Positions 33,346-43,996 of a DNA stretch of 64,000 nt are shown in pieces. Within the stretch, counting starts at the first letter, position 1; each line of letters begins with the position of its first letter. The DNA comes from Pleurodeles waltl (Eukaryota > Chordata > Amphibia > Caudata > Salamandridae): positions 220,731,442 to 220,795,441 of the forward strand of contig NC_090450.1 in assembly GCF_031143425.1 (NCBI RefSeq). Reading direction: 5' to 3'. The notes below the pieces were generated by a model. The model did no database searches. It was not told the origin of the DNA and saw nothing but the letters and a program-made list of their open reading frames with translations. A program made the position numbers and the translations under genes.

Positions 33346-35737
33346 TTATATCCTCCTGTCAGGGTCACTCCCTATGGGTAGTGACGCCATCCCAACAGTA
33401 AAAGGACCCAACTCAAACTGAAACTTTCCTCTAGGGGGGTCTTCCTCCTTTCTCTCTGCCATCTTGGGTAGTGAGGTGCCCACCTCCCCTACTCCTAACT
33501 TTGCTAGGGCAACACCTAGCTTACCCAAAGAGGTCACCCAACACTTGAGCAACCCCACCATGACCAATAGGGTCAGGGGGCCTACTTTGCTATTGGCCCT
33601 GGGGTCTGCCTCCCAGGCCAAGTACATTGCTGCCAGGAAGGCTAGCACCCAGCAGAGGCTACTGACAGCTGTCAGTACCCAGAACCACACCCTAAGCTCT
33701 CCACTGACAGGTGACTGAGCTGCTTTAGGGGCATCTTTGGGTTCCTGGCACCCCTCTTGCTGTCTAGAGTGGGGGGCTACCACCTTCTGTGGCAGACACC
33801 CTCCTTCCACTCTCTCTTCTGTCAGTGCAGGGGCAACACCTTGCATCTGGACAGCTGCCTGACTACTCAGGACTTCCTTGGGGTCAGGTGAGGCCTCACC
33901 AGTGCCAACTCTGGGCTCCCCCCTTACTGGGGCAGAAGGCCCTTGGCTCCCTGGAACTCTCTTTAAGAGTGGCCTACCCTTCCTTTTCTTCTTTCCTTTT
34001 CTTGAGGACCCCTGTCTCCTAACTGTAGGGACTGACTCCCCAGGACTTTGGGTTGGGGGGGGCGCCCTGGGCGACCACCCCATCTGTGACCAGACTCTCC
34101 TCTGGGAGGTCATTGCCCAGGATACAATCTAGGGGAAGGTCAGCACTGACTACCACCCTAATCCAGTCAAGGATACCCTCCCTCTCTAGGGGCACTATGG
34201 CTACAGGTTTGGAGGTGACCTCCCCTGTGGCTATCCTGACTTTCTTGGTCTTTCCTGGGACATACATGTCTGGGGTCACTAACCGGTCACTCACTATAGT
34301 GTGACTGGCACAGGTGTCTCTCAGGCCAGTGGTAGGGATCCCATTCACTTGAATGTGGTGGAAGTGCCTACTCCCACCCTCAGGGATCACCAGCTTACCA
34401 TCTGGTCCTGTCTCCCAGCTCAATGCTAGGAGGACTTCATCATCTGAGGAATCCTCCTCTATGGCTACACTGGACAGCCCAGTGCTAACCACCTTCTTTG
34501 GACAGGCTGCATCTCCTCTGAAGTGACCTGTCTGCTGACAGTCAAAGCAAGCCCTACTGTCCAAGAGCTTTTTTAACCCTGGGTCTAACTGTCTCTGCTG
34601 GTCAGAGTGGGAGTGGGATTTACTCTCCTCCTTCTTAGGGTTCTGGGGTACAGAGGGAGTCTCTGTGGTGGGCTTACCACCTCCCTCCTTAGGTTTTTGG
34701 GGACCTGTCCCCCCCTTCTTGGAGTCTCCCCCCTGGGACTTGACAACCACCCTGGTTCTCAACCACTCATCAGCTGCCTCCCCTAGCTCTCTAGGGTTGG
34801 TCTGCTTAGAGTCCACTAGATGCTGGCGTAACCTTTCTTGGATACAATTGGTCAAGATGTGCTCTCTCATGATCAGATTGTATAACCCCTCATAAGTATC
34901 TACTTCGTTACCAATAATCCAGCCCTCTAGTGCCTTTAGTGAAATGTCCACAAAGTCAACCCAAGACTGGGTACTGACCTTCTGGGTGTCCCTGAACTTC
35001 ATTCTATATTGCTCTGGGGTCAGACCAAACTTCTTGGCTAAGCACCTCTTCATACTAGGGTATGAATCTGCCTCCTCCCCCCTTAAGGTCAGAAGCCTAT
35101 CCCTCCCTGAGTTGGGGACCAACTCCCACAAAAGGGAACCCCAGTATTGAGGCCTAACCCTTCTCATTTGGAGTGCCCTCTCAAAGGCCCCCAGCCACTT
35201 ATCTATGTCATCCCCCTCTACATAAGCAGGAACTACCCCCTTGGGTAATCTGGGGCAAACTCCCCCACCCATGGACACCTCAGCTTCTTTATCGCTGCTT
35301 CCATCTCTTTTCTCTTTGTATGCCCACTTTTTATTTTCTAGGGCCAGCTTCTCTGCTTCCAAAGCTATGTATGCTAGCTGGGCCTCCAGCTCTCTTTCTC
35401 TGATGGATGGGTTCTCTCCTCCTGAAAGGACCCCTTTCCCACCACTAGCTTTGGATCTGCCCCTAGTGACTGTATTTACTGAGGACCGTTCTTCCTCATC
35501 CTCACTTGGGCTCAGATGCCTTCCCTCCCCTGAGTGGTTAGAGCTTGCATCCTCCCTTCTTTCTCCCTCCTCTGGAGCTTCTTCTGACTCTACCTCTTGG
35601 GCCTCAGCCCATGCTGTCTGGGATGTGATCAGGATTTGCTTCCTGAGATCAGTGGTTGCAGGCAACCCTCTTTCAATACACAACCCCCTAAGCTGGACTA
35701 CTGTCAGTGTGGGTAGGCTAGCCAGATCAAGCTCCAT
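33346..35737 (-). pseudogene. Gag-protease-membrane polyprotein, copy 2 (frameshifted)
   Basis: Nearly identical to copy 1 but split into a 572-codon frame (35737-34019) and a 255-codon frame (34113-33346) that overlap. The cause is one extra G in a homopolymer just after the protease-like domain (8 G at about 34054-34061 as drawn on +, against 7 in copy 1). The SAP-like, capsid, zinc-knuckle and protease parts remain in one frame; the basic linker and the two membrane segments fall in the other. A few substitutions elsewhere. Whether the shift is a dead-end mutation or tolerated cannot be told from sequence. Confidence 0.9.
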
Positions 35738-35950
35738 GGTTCCCTAGTTTGTGTCAACAAAAACTTTTTGCAAAAATTGGAAACAAGAATTTAGAAAAAT
35801 TACAAAAATTCAATAATTGAAATTAATCCAAATTAAAAATTAAAAACAATTTTTGCACTAGGACAATTTAAAGGATTTTTAATTTGTTTTACCTAAAACT
35901 GTAACGTGATATTGAACACAAGTACAGGATCCCGTCGCTGCTTCCAATTA

Positions 35951-36672
35951 TGTTGGAAAATGGGTTATTGGTAGGGCAGGTAGGTACCTACACCTAGCAA
36001 CAAGCCACTAACCTCCACATAGGTACAGTTAGGTCTCAGTAAATTAATCCCAGCTCAACCCTTGGTAGCTTGGCAACGAGCGTCATGGCTTAACTTAGGA
36101 GACAAAGTGTAAAGCATTCAAATATCACAAAACAGTAATTAAATAAAACACAGGAAACAGTTTAAAAATCCAAAACCAATTTATAAAAATAGTTTATATT
36201 TTTATCTTTAAAATGACACAAAAACGATTAAAATCGATTCAGGGGAACCGGAGATATGATTTTTTAAAGAATTATTACTTTTCTAGCGCTTAGAAACAAA
36301 AAGCGCCAATCGGGTCATCTGGTTGCACCTCGACCGGGGCAAAGTCAAACTTTCAGGCCGACCGCGATGGAGCCCTGCTCGGCTACAGGTCGCGGGAGGC
36401 CTCGGTTAAAAAGTTACCTTCTGACTTAGTCTTTATTTTGAAGTTTTTCTTCACCGGGACGAACCTGCCAGTTGAATCCGACCTCCTGGAGCCCTTGTCC
36501 GGATACGCGATGTGGGTTTCCTCGGTGGAGACTTTTACCTTCGGACTTAGTCATTTTTTCGAGATGAAAATCCTTCGACCGGGGTAAACCTGGATCTTGA
36601 TCCGACGTCCATGGAGCCCTTCTCGGATACGATGGCTGGGAGGTCCCGGTCAACTTTTTACGTTCGGACTTA
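35951..36672 (-). repeat. LTR3, left part (interrupted by Harbinger)
   Basis: The first 722 bp of LTR3 as drawn on +, with the TTA (36670-36672) that was duplicated when the Harbinger inserted. The uninterrupted LTRs read ...GGACTTAGTCTC... at this point (26237 and 31450), which gives a direct empty-site comparison. Confidence 0.95.
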
Positions 36673-36700
36673 GGCCCTCATTCTGACCCTGGCGGTCGGT
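36673..36700 (+). repeat. Harbinger left terminal inverted repeat
   Basis: GGCCCTCATTCTGACCCTGG followed by CGGTCGG. It pairs with the right terminus at about 46158-46185. A second TTCTGACCCTGGCGG about 70 bp inside is a probable subterminal repeat. Confidence 0.85.
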
Positions 36701-37539
36701 GATAAAGCGGCGGCCAAGCCGCCAACAGGCCGGCGGTCTAAAATATGCAATTCTGACCCTGGCGGGAACCGCCAACACAGCCCGCCAACTTAACACTCCG
36801 ACCGCCACAGCGGTACAAACAAACAGCGCGGCGGTTCCCGCCAACAGCCCGGCGGCAGACAATGTACCGCCCACCCTATTACGACCCACCAATCTGCCAC
36901 CTTTTCCGGGGCGGGAGCACCGCCGATAAGAACACGGCGGAAACAGACTACGAACGGGAAAACGCTCACCTCTACGCACTCCACGCGAGATTCCGGCAGT
37001 ATGGAGCCAGAGTTGCAGGTCATCCCCGCACTCCTATTGCTGCTCATATACCAGGATCACGCCCGGCGGCGCGGAAGACATCGGTGAGTACTGCACCTAC
37101 GACACAGGGGAGGGAAAAGATTACCGGCACACACCCACCCACCCACACCCACTACAACACACACATCAATGCATTCCCACAGATCACTGTCACAACCCAC
37201 AAACCACCCCCCTCCGAAATAATGCAAAGACCAAAAGAAGAGATCATAAACGGGCAGATATATTGAAATATGTACACCAGTAATCCCAATAAATAAATAA
37301 ACTATGTACAAAATATATACAGCTACTAAATGTAGTCCAACCACTGTCCGTGGATCACAGGGGTCCTGTGCAAAGGGGCAAGGCCCAGTCCCACGACAAG
37401 AACTCCACGGAGAGAACACTGCAGGGGCATCAGAAAGAAAATAGGACAGGCACCTCAGGGGGAAGGGAAGGGGGGGCACCTCAGCCACTTGAGTACACGA
37501 CGCCAGATCCACGAGGGGACTCCATGACCACTGGCCCAT

Positions 37540-37966
37540 CCTGGGGAGAGCAAAGCCACAGTCCAAACAGTCCATACAGTGGGTGGCCTGCCCACTGGGC
37601 CATCCTGGGGAGAGCAAAGCCACAGTCCAAACAGTCCATACAGTGGGTGGCCTGCCCACTGGGCCATCCTGGGGAGAGCAAAGCCACAGTCCAAACAGTC
37701 CATACAGTGGGTGGCCTGCCCACTGGGCCATCCTGGGGAGAGCAAAGCCACAGTCCAAACAGTCCATACAGTGGGTGGCCTGCCCACTGGGCCATCCTGG
37801 GGAGAGCAAAGCCACAGTCCAAACAGTCCATACAGTGGGTGGCCTGCCCAATGGGCCATCCTGGGGAGAGCAAAGCCACAGTCCATACAGTCCATACAGT
37901 GGGTGGCCTGCCCACTGGGCCATCCTGGGGAGAGCAAAGCCACAGTCCATACAGTCCATAACAGAC
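37540..37966. repeat. 64-bp tandem repeat, about 6.7 units
   Basis: Units of exactly 64 bp (starts of GTCCAAACAG at 37561, 37625, 37689, 37753, 37817, then GTCCATACAG at 37881 and 37945). Because 64 is not a multiple of 3, the array stays open in all frames of one strand and most of the other, giving several spurious frames of 160-310 codons. It lies in the transposase intron. Confidence 0.97.
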
Positions 37967-38054
37967 CCCACTGCCACTGGAGGAGGCAAGTTGGCCAGAG
38001 GACATCCTGCAGCCCTGCCCGAGATAGATCCTGCCCTGCCACGTCTGCCAAAGG

Positions 38055-39232
38055 GCCAGCGGTTCTTGCCCTGAAGGGCCCAGTTCAGCGGTTCTTGAGA
38101 CGGCGGGGCCCAGTTCAGCGGTTCTTGCCTTGAAGGGCCCAGTTCAGCACTCCTTGCCTTGTAGGGCCCAGTTCAGCGGTCCTTGCCCTGAAGGGCCCAG
38201 TTCAGCGGTTCTTGCCTTGAAGGGCCCAGTTCAGCGGTTCTTGCCCTGAAGGGCCCAGTTCAGCGGTTCTTGAGACGGCGGGGCCCAGTTCAGCGGTTCT
38301 TGAGACGGCGGGGCCCAGTTCAGCGGTTCTTGCCCTGAAGGGCCCAGTTCAGCGGTTCTTGAGACGGCGGGGCCCAGTTCAGCGGTTCTTGCCTTGAAGG
38401 GCCCAGTTCAGCGCTCCTTGCCTTGTAGGGCCCAGTTCAGCGGTCCTTGCCCTGAAGGGCCCAGTTCAGCGGTTCTTGCCTTGAAGGGCCCAGTTCAGCG
38501 GTTCTTGCCCTGAAGGGCCCAGTTCAGCGGTTCTTGAGACGGCGGGGCCCAGTTCAGCGGTTCTTGCCCTGAAGGGCCCAGTTCAGCGGTTCTTGCCCTG
38601 AAGGGCCCAGTTCAGCGGTTCTTGAGACGGCGGGGCTCAGTTCAGCGGTTCTTGCCCTGAAGGGCCCAGTTCAGCGGTTCTTGAGACGGCGGGGCCAAGT
38701 TCAGCGGTTCTTGCCCTGAAGGGCCCAGTTCAGCGGTTCTTGCCCTGAAGGGCCCAGTTCAGCGGTTCTTGAGACGGCGGGGCTCAGTTCAGCGGTTCTT
38801 GCCCTGAAGGGCCCAGTTCAGCGGTTCTTGAGACGGTGGGGCCCAGTTCAGCGGTTCTTGCCCTGAAGGGCCCAGTTCAGCGGTTCTTGCCCTGAAGGGC
38901 CCAGTTCAGCGGTTCTTGAGACGGCGGGGCCCAGTTCAGCGCTCCTTGCCTTGAAGGGCCCAGTTCAGCGGTTATTGAGACGGCGGGGCCCAGTTCAGCG
39001 GTCCTTGCCTTGAAGGGCCCAGTTCAGCGGTTCTTGCCCTGAAGGGCCCAGTTCAGCGGTTCTTGAGACGGCGGGGCCCAGTTCAGCGGTTCTTGAGACG
39101 GCGGGGCCCAGTTCAGCGGTTCTTGCCCTGAAGGGCCCAGTTCAGCGGTTCTTGCCCTGAAGGGCCCAGTTCAGCGGTTCTTGAGACGGCGGGGCCCAGT
39201 TCAGCGGTTCTTGAGACGGCGGACGGTCTATG
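38055..39232. repeat. Two-type 29/30-bp minisatellite, 40 units
   Basis: Every unit starts GGGCCCAGTTCAGCGGTTCTTG and ends either CCCTGAA (type A, 29 bp, with CCTTGAA and CCTTGTA variants) or AGACGGCG (type B, 30 bp). Types are mixed non-randomly: six units in the order B A A A A A with the same variants occur twice (units 2-7 and 11-16), and the five-unit block A A B A B occurs twice (units 18-22 and 23-27), both with the rare GGGCTCAG junction after the first B. No unique spacers, so it is not a CRISPR. Confidence 0.95.
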
Positions 39233-39699
39233 GCCAACTGCTAATTGCCTGGTGGTGCCCTCCTGGGCAGCGGGGATGGTGCTCCTTCACTGCCCACCTG
39301 GGCTGTGGGTGGTGGGGCCCTCCTGGCCAGCTGGGCTGGGTCCTCCCTGGGCAGCGGCTATGGGGGTGGTGGGCTCTCCCGGGGCAGCTGTGCCGGTTCC
39401 TCCCGGGGCAGCGGCTATGGGGGTTGTGGGCTCCTCCTGGGCAGCAGGCCTGCTGCCTGACCTCTCCGACTTGCTGCCCTTGCCCTCCTTAGTCGTGGGC
39501 CTGTGGCCCTTTCCTCCCTTTGGAGCTGTGGCTGGTGACTGTCTCTGGGTGGTGTCCGGGGGGGATGTAGAAGGCGGGCTCCTGCGGCGACCCTTCCGCC
39601 TTCTGCTCCTCTTCCCAGGGGGTGGGCTGGCTGTCCCCTTGCTGCTGGGCGAAGATCCAGACATGCGGGCTGGCGGGCTCCAATACCCCTGCACCCTTG

Positions 39700-41990
39700 T
39701 CAAGGGGGCTGCAGGGCTGGTGGTGGCTGAGGTGCTCTTCTTACCCCGACGAGAAGGAGGGGGGGGCTCAGGGTCAGGAAAGAAGTTAGTAGTGGCGAGG
39801 AAGAGCTTCTTGGGACAATGGAGAGTGGTAGGTACAGTGGGAATGGGAGTGGAGGGAGAGGATGTGGTTGTAGGTCAGTCACGTTTGCTGTCTTTGGGTG
39901 CAGGTGCAGGAGGGATAGGCTGTCGTGAGGTGGTGTGGAAGAGGGGGTGACAGACACAGTGGGAGAGGACACAGGGGACGTGTAAATGGCAGTGGGGGTG
40001 GTGACTGCACGTGTGCGGACTGGAGTGGAGGGTGTGCTGGTGATGGAAACACTGGCTGATGGTGAGGTGAATGGAGGTGTGAGTGTAGACGTCACAGGGA
40101 GGGAGGAGGGAGACGAGGAGGTGGGGGTCACAGAGGTGGTAGTGACTGTTGGCATGTCTGCATCGGAATGTTGCATGTGTGAATGTCTGCGTGATCTGTG
40201 GTGCTTATGTTTGGATGAGCTTCTCTTGGGTGTTGAGGTGTGTGCAGGCTGGTCTGATGGTGTGGGTGGGACAGGCAGAGGAACAGGAGACTGGGAGGAG
40301 GGAGTTAGTAGAGGCAGGCAGGAGACAGGGACAATGGCTGCCGTCAGTGCTGAGGCCAGAGCCTGGAACGATCGCTGATGGGCAGCCTGACCCGAATGAA
40401 TGCCCTCCAGGTACGCATTGCTGCGATGAACCTCCCTCTCCACCCCCTGGATGGCTTTCAAAAGGGTAGTCTGCCCAACAATGAGCGTTCGGAGGAGGTC
40501 AATGACCTCCTCACTGAGGGCAGCGGGGGTAACAGGGGCAGGGCCTGAGGTGCCTGGGGCGAAGGAGATGCCCGGCTTCCTGGCAGAGCGGGCACGGGGC
40601 GAACGCTGAGGGGCTGCTGGGAGGGCGGAGATGGTGCGCTGGGTGGCGGCTGTACCTGTAATGGCGGGGGGCACGGATGGTGCCACCCCCGCAAGGGAGC
40701 CCCCTTCCGAGGACGTGTCCGTGTCGCTGCAGGGTCCAGTCGTCCCCGTCGTGGAGCTCCCCTCGCCCTCCGTCTCACTGGTCCAGTCTGACTCTGTGGC
40801 ATGGCCCTCCTGGGCCATGTGAGATGCAGCTCCCTCCTGCCCCGATGCCACTTCTCCTCCGCCTGATGATGCTGATGCACACAAGCACAGAAAGACAAAC
40901 AAAAAGGGGGGGGAGAGAGAAATAAAGGGATATTGATTACATGGATCTCCGGTACAGTTAGCGGACATGACAGACACAGATGCCCCCTGCACTAAGTTGC
41001 GCACTTGGGGTCCGCTACGCATTCCGTGGAACATGCCCTACACGCCTAGAGTTGACAACTGCACCCATGGATGACACGGCCCAGGGATGGCTGTACTGAC
41101 AAACTACTGAGGGTGGTGGCTGGGGACACAGGGGCTTACGGGGGTGCCCAGCCTACAGATATCGCCCTGGCCTAGGGGGACCCCCAGCCCTCCTCCCCCA
41201 CCCAGACACCTCCACTGCGCGACAACAGAGTAGATAATGCTTGTACTCACCCCCTTGTGTCTGCTGTGCTGCCCTCACGCGCCCATCCAGTTCAGGGTAG
41301 GCCACCGCCAGGATCCGGAACATCAGGGGGCTCAGTTGACGGCAGGCACCCCGCCTACGTTGGGAGGCCATCCCCAGCAGAGACTCGGCGGTCTTCTTGG
41401 TCCCGCGGCGGATGTCCTCCCACCTCTTGCGGCAGTGGGTGCCCCGTCGATGGTGGACCCCCAGGGTCCGGACTTCCTTGGCGATGGCACCCCAAATCCC
41501 GATCTTCTCATGGGCGCAGACCTATGTGACACGTACAGGGAGGGAGAAATACCACGTTCAAGTTTCTCAGCATTTTCCTTTCCAGTGGCCCAACGCCCCC
41601 CATCCCCGCCAGGCCCCCCGCCATGCCCCCTGCCAGGCCCAACATGCCCCCCATCCCCGCCAGGCCCCCCGCCATGCCCCCCGCCAGGCCCAACATGCCC
41701 CCCATCCCCGCCAGGCCCCCCGCCATGCCCCCCGCCAGGCCCAACATGCCCCCCATCCCCGCCAGGCCCCCCGCCATGCCCCCCGCCAGGCCCAACATGC
41801 CCCCCATCCCCGCCAGGCCCCCCGCCAGGCCCCCAAGCCAGCCAGTGGCCCCAAATCCATATTGAATTAAACTCACTTGTTGGTCTGGAGGACCGTAGAG
41901 TAGGGCATACTGGGGGAGGACCCCATCCACAAGTTTCTCCAACTCCTCTCCAGTGAAGGCAGGGGCCCTTTCCCCAGCCGCAGCAGCCAT
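39700..41990 (-). CDS. Myb/SANT-like gene A, three exons, nested in transposase intron
   Basis: Exon 1 41990-41877 (114 bp), exon 2 41521-41251 (271 bp), exon 3 40862-39700 (1163 bp); all junctions are GT-AG (GTGAGT donors, CATAG and CATCAG acceptors) and all phases agree, giving 515 residues. The DNA-binding trihelix spans exons 1-2: FTGEELEKLVDGVLPQY, then IWGAIAKEVRTLGVHHRRGT and HCRKRWEDIRRGTKK. Exon 3 has an acidic Ser/Thr-rich stretch, a helix (LRTLIVGQTTLLKAIQGVE), a Lys/His/Arg-rich cluster and a long Ser/Thr/Pro tail. A Lys/Arg-rich frame overlapping its end (39703-39287) may be the true C terminus displaced by an indel. By family analogy it would bind transposon ends or carry transposase to the nucleus. 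It is divergent from transposase exon 2, sharing the 460 bp between them. Confidence 0.75.
41600..41835. repeat. 51-bp minisatellite in intron 1 of gene A
   Basis: About 4.6 units of 51 bp (CATCCCCGCC at 41601, 41652, 41703, 41754, 41805). 51 is a multiple of 3, so the array reads as a Pro/Ala/Met or Gly/Met/Leu repeat in several frames, but it lies between a good donor (41876) and acceptor (41522) and is expected to be spliced out. Confidence 0.95.
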
Positions 41991-43996
41991 TGTCCCTTCC
42001 AGACCGAGGTCACAGCAACACTTGCAGTATAGGTCCTCTCCTGTGAAAGTTCAAGTCGCAAGTGGATAAGTAGATAGAAAATGGCGGTGACGTCCGCGGC
42101 GGTGCGTACCGCGGCGGTGCGTCCCGCCACCGCCGGCGCCCTTCGCCATTGGCTCCTGAAACCCATAGGCTTCAATGTTAACCAATGCGGCTTTGCGCCG
42201 CGGTCTTCGCCCGCCGCCCGCCGCGGTGTGCCACGCCAGCGCATTGACCTCACATCCCATTGTCACACTTCACAGGTCAGGCAGCCGCCATTTCCAGGGC
42301 CCACATGGCTCAATTTCAACAGCGTCACACAGGCCTAGGCCTTGCATAGCCACTCAGACACGCCATTCACTGCATAGAGAATCGTTTACTGTGCTAGCTG
42401 TGAGTACGTACCTGTGGGTTGCTTGACTGTGTGCTCCATGTTGTCCTTCCTAGGCACCGTCCGCTGGGTTGGGCGAGGAGACAGATGAATCCTCCCGTGT
42501 ACCGACCGCTGGTGGACCTGTCGACAATGGAAGAACGCCACATTATCCTGACCTACCGTCTTAACCGTGCCACTATCCATGAACTGTGTGCCCAGCTGGA
42601 GCCCGACCTGATGTCCCCCATCCGCCAACCCACAGGGATTCCCCCTCTGGTGCAGGTCATGTCAGTACTCCATTTCTTGGCAAGTGGGTCATTTCAGACA
42701 ACCGTGGGAATTGCTTCTGGGATGTCTCAGCCCATGTTTTCGAAGGTGTTATCCAGAGTGTAGTCTGCCCTGATGAAATCCGTGAGGAGCTACATCATTT
42801 TCCCTGAGGTGGGCGAATTGGCTACAGTGAAGGGTGATTTCTACGCCCTTGGACATATTCCCAACGTAATTGGTGCCATTGATGGGACCCATGTGGCTTT
42901 GGTTCCCCCAAGAGACAGGGAGCAGGTGTACAGGAACAGAAAAAATTACCATTCAATGAACATCCAGGTGGTGTGTTTGGCTGACCAGTACATCTCGCAT
43001 GTAAATGCCAAATTCCCAGGGTCAGTGCATGACGCCTACATCCTCAGGAATAGCAGCATCCCTTACCTGATGGAACAGCTACAGAGACACCGTGTATGGC
43101 TAGTGGGGGACTCTGGGTACCCCAACCTGTCGTGGCTACTGACCCCAGTAAGGAATCCCCGGACCAGGGCAGAGGAACGGTACAATGAGGCCCATGGGCG
43201 TACTAGGAGGGTGATCGAACGCACCTTTGGCCTCCTAAAGGCCAGGTTTCGCTGCCTGCATATGACAGGTGGATCCCTACTGTACTCACCTAAGAAGGTG
43301 TGTCACATCATCGTGGCCTGCTGCATGCTTCACAACCTGGCTTTGCGCCGCCAGGTGCCTTTCCTGCAGGAGGATGGTCGAGACGGTGGTGTGGTGGCAG
43401 CGGTGGAACCTGAGGAGAGTGACGAGGAGGAAGACGACGGGGCTGAAACAGACAACAGGGACAGAATCATTGAACAGTACTTCCAATAGGACACAGGTAA
43501 CATTTCAAAGATAATTTAGTAAATGTTAACTACTCTCCAGCATCTCTGCTGCCTGTCTATTTGCCCCAGTGTATGATGACTGAGTTTTGGCTTTTCCCTC
43601 CCTATTTCAGATCTGGGGTCCCCACTACGAGTCCTGTGCTTCGTTTCCCCATGGACTACAGCTTTGTGGCAGCTGTTTGTTGACTTCACCATGTACAAGG
43701 ACATATTTGCACTGTCATGTCAATTACAATCTATTGAAATCACAGCCAGACTCCAGATATTTTGGTGCAAAATAGGTGTTTATTTAAGTGCTCAAAATGG
43801 GATGGGTGGTTTAAAGTGGGTGGGGGCTATGGTGAAGGAATGTCCATGGCAGAGTCCAGAGTAACAGTCACACAGGTGCATTGTCCAGAGGCCTGTGGAG
43901 AGATGGAGCATGGGCAGTTCAAGGTGGACAGGGTGACAATGTGGGACAGTGGGATGACATCAGGTGGTATCCATTGCTGGCGGGGGTCTTGACATC

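Larger units (their letters stand above)
37001..43489 (+). pseudogene. PIF/Harbinger DDE transposase, two exons, one nonsense codon
   Basis: Predicted exon 1 (37001-37083) starts ATGGAGCCAGAG and encodes a Leu-rich then Arg-rich stretch (ALLLLLIY...ARRRGRHR), a pattern common at the N terminus of HARBI1-like transposases. A GTGAGT donor follows. Exon 2 (42454-43489) starts after CTTCCTAG and joins in frame (2+1 bases). The sum is 372 codons, close to the usual 350 or so. Exon 2 shows the helix-turn-helix region (FLASGSFQ...GMSQPMFS), catalytic Asp in GAIDGTH, Asp in GDSGYP and Glu in VIERTFGLLKARFRC, then ACCMLHNLAL and an acidic tail. A single in-frame TAG (42761-42763) interrupts it before the catalytic core, where the decayed copy has TTG. 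Otherwise intact. The intron contains gene A on the other strand. A 3' exon after CACAG|GTAAC (43498) is possible. Confidence 0.75.

Noticed and set aside
37057..38133. Frames of 160-310 codons on both strands
   Set aside because: All span the 64-bp tandem array, which is open in several frames at once.
38055..39232. CRISPR-like array
   Set aside because: Units of 29-30 bp abut without unique spacers and lie in a eukaryotic transposon intron; it is a minisatellite.
41237..41956. 239-codon Pro-rich frame on +
   Set aside because: It is antisense to gene A and dominated by the 51-bp minisatellite in its intron.
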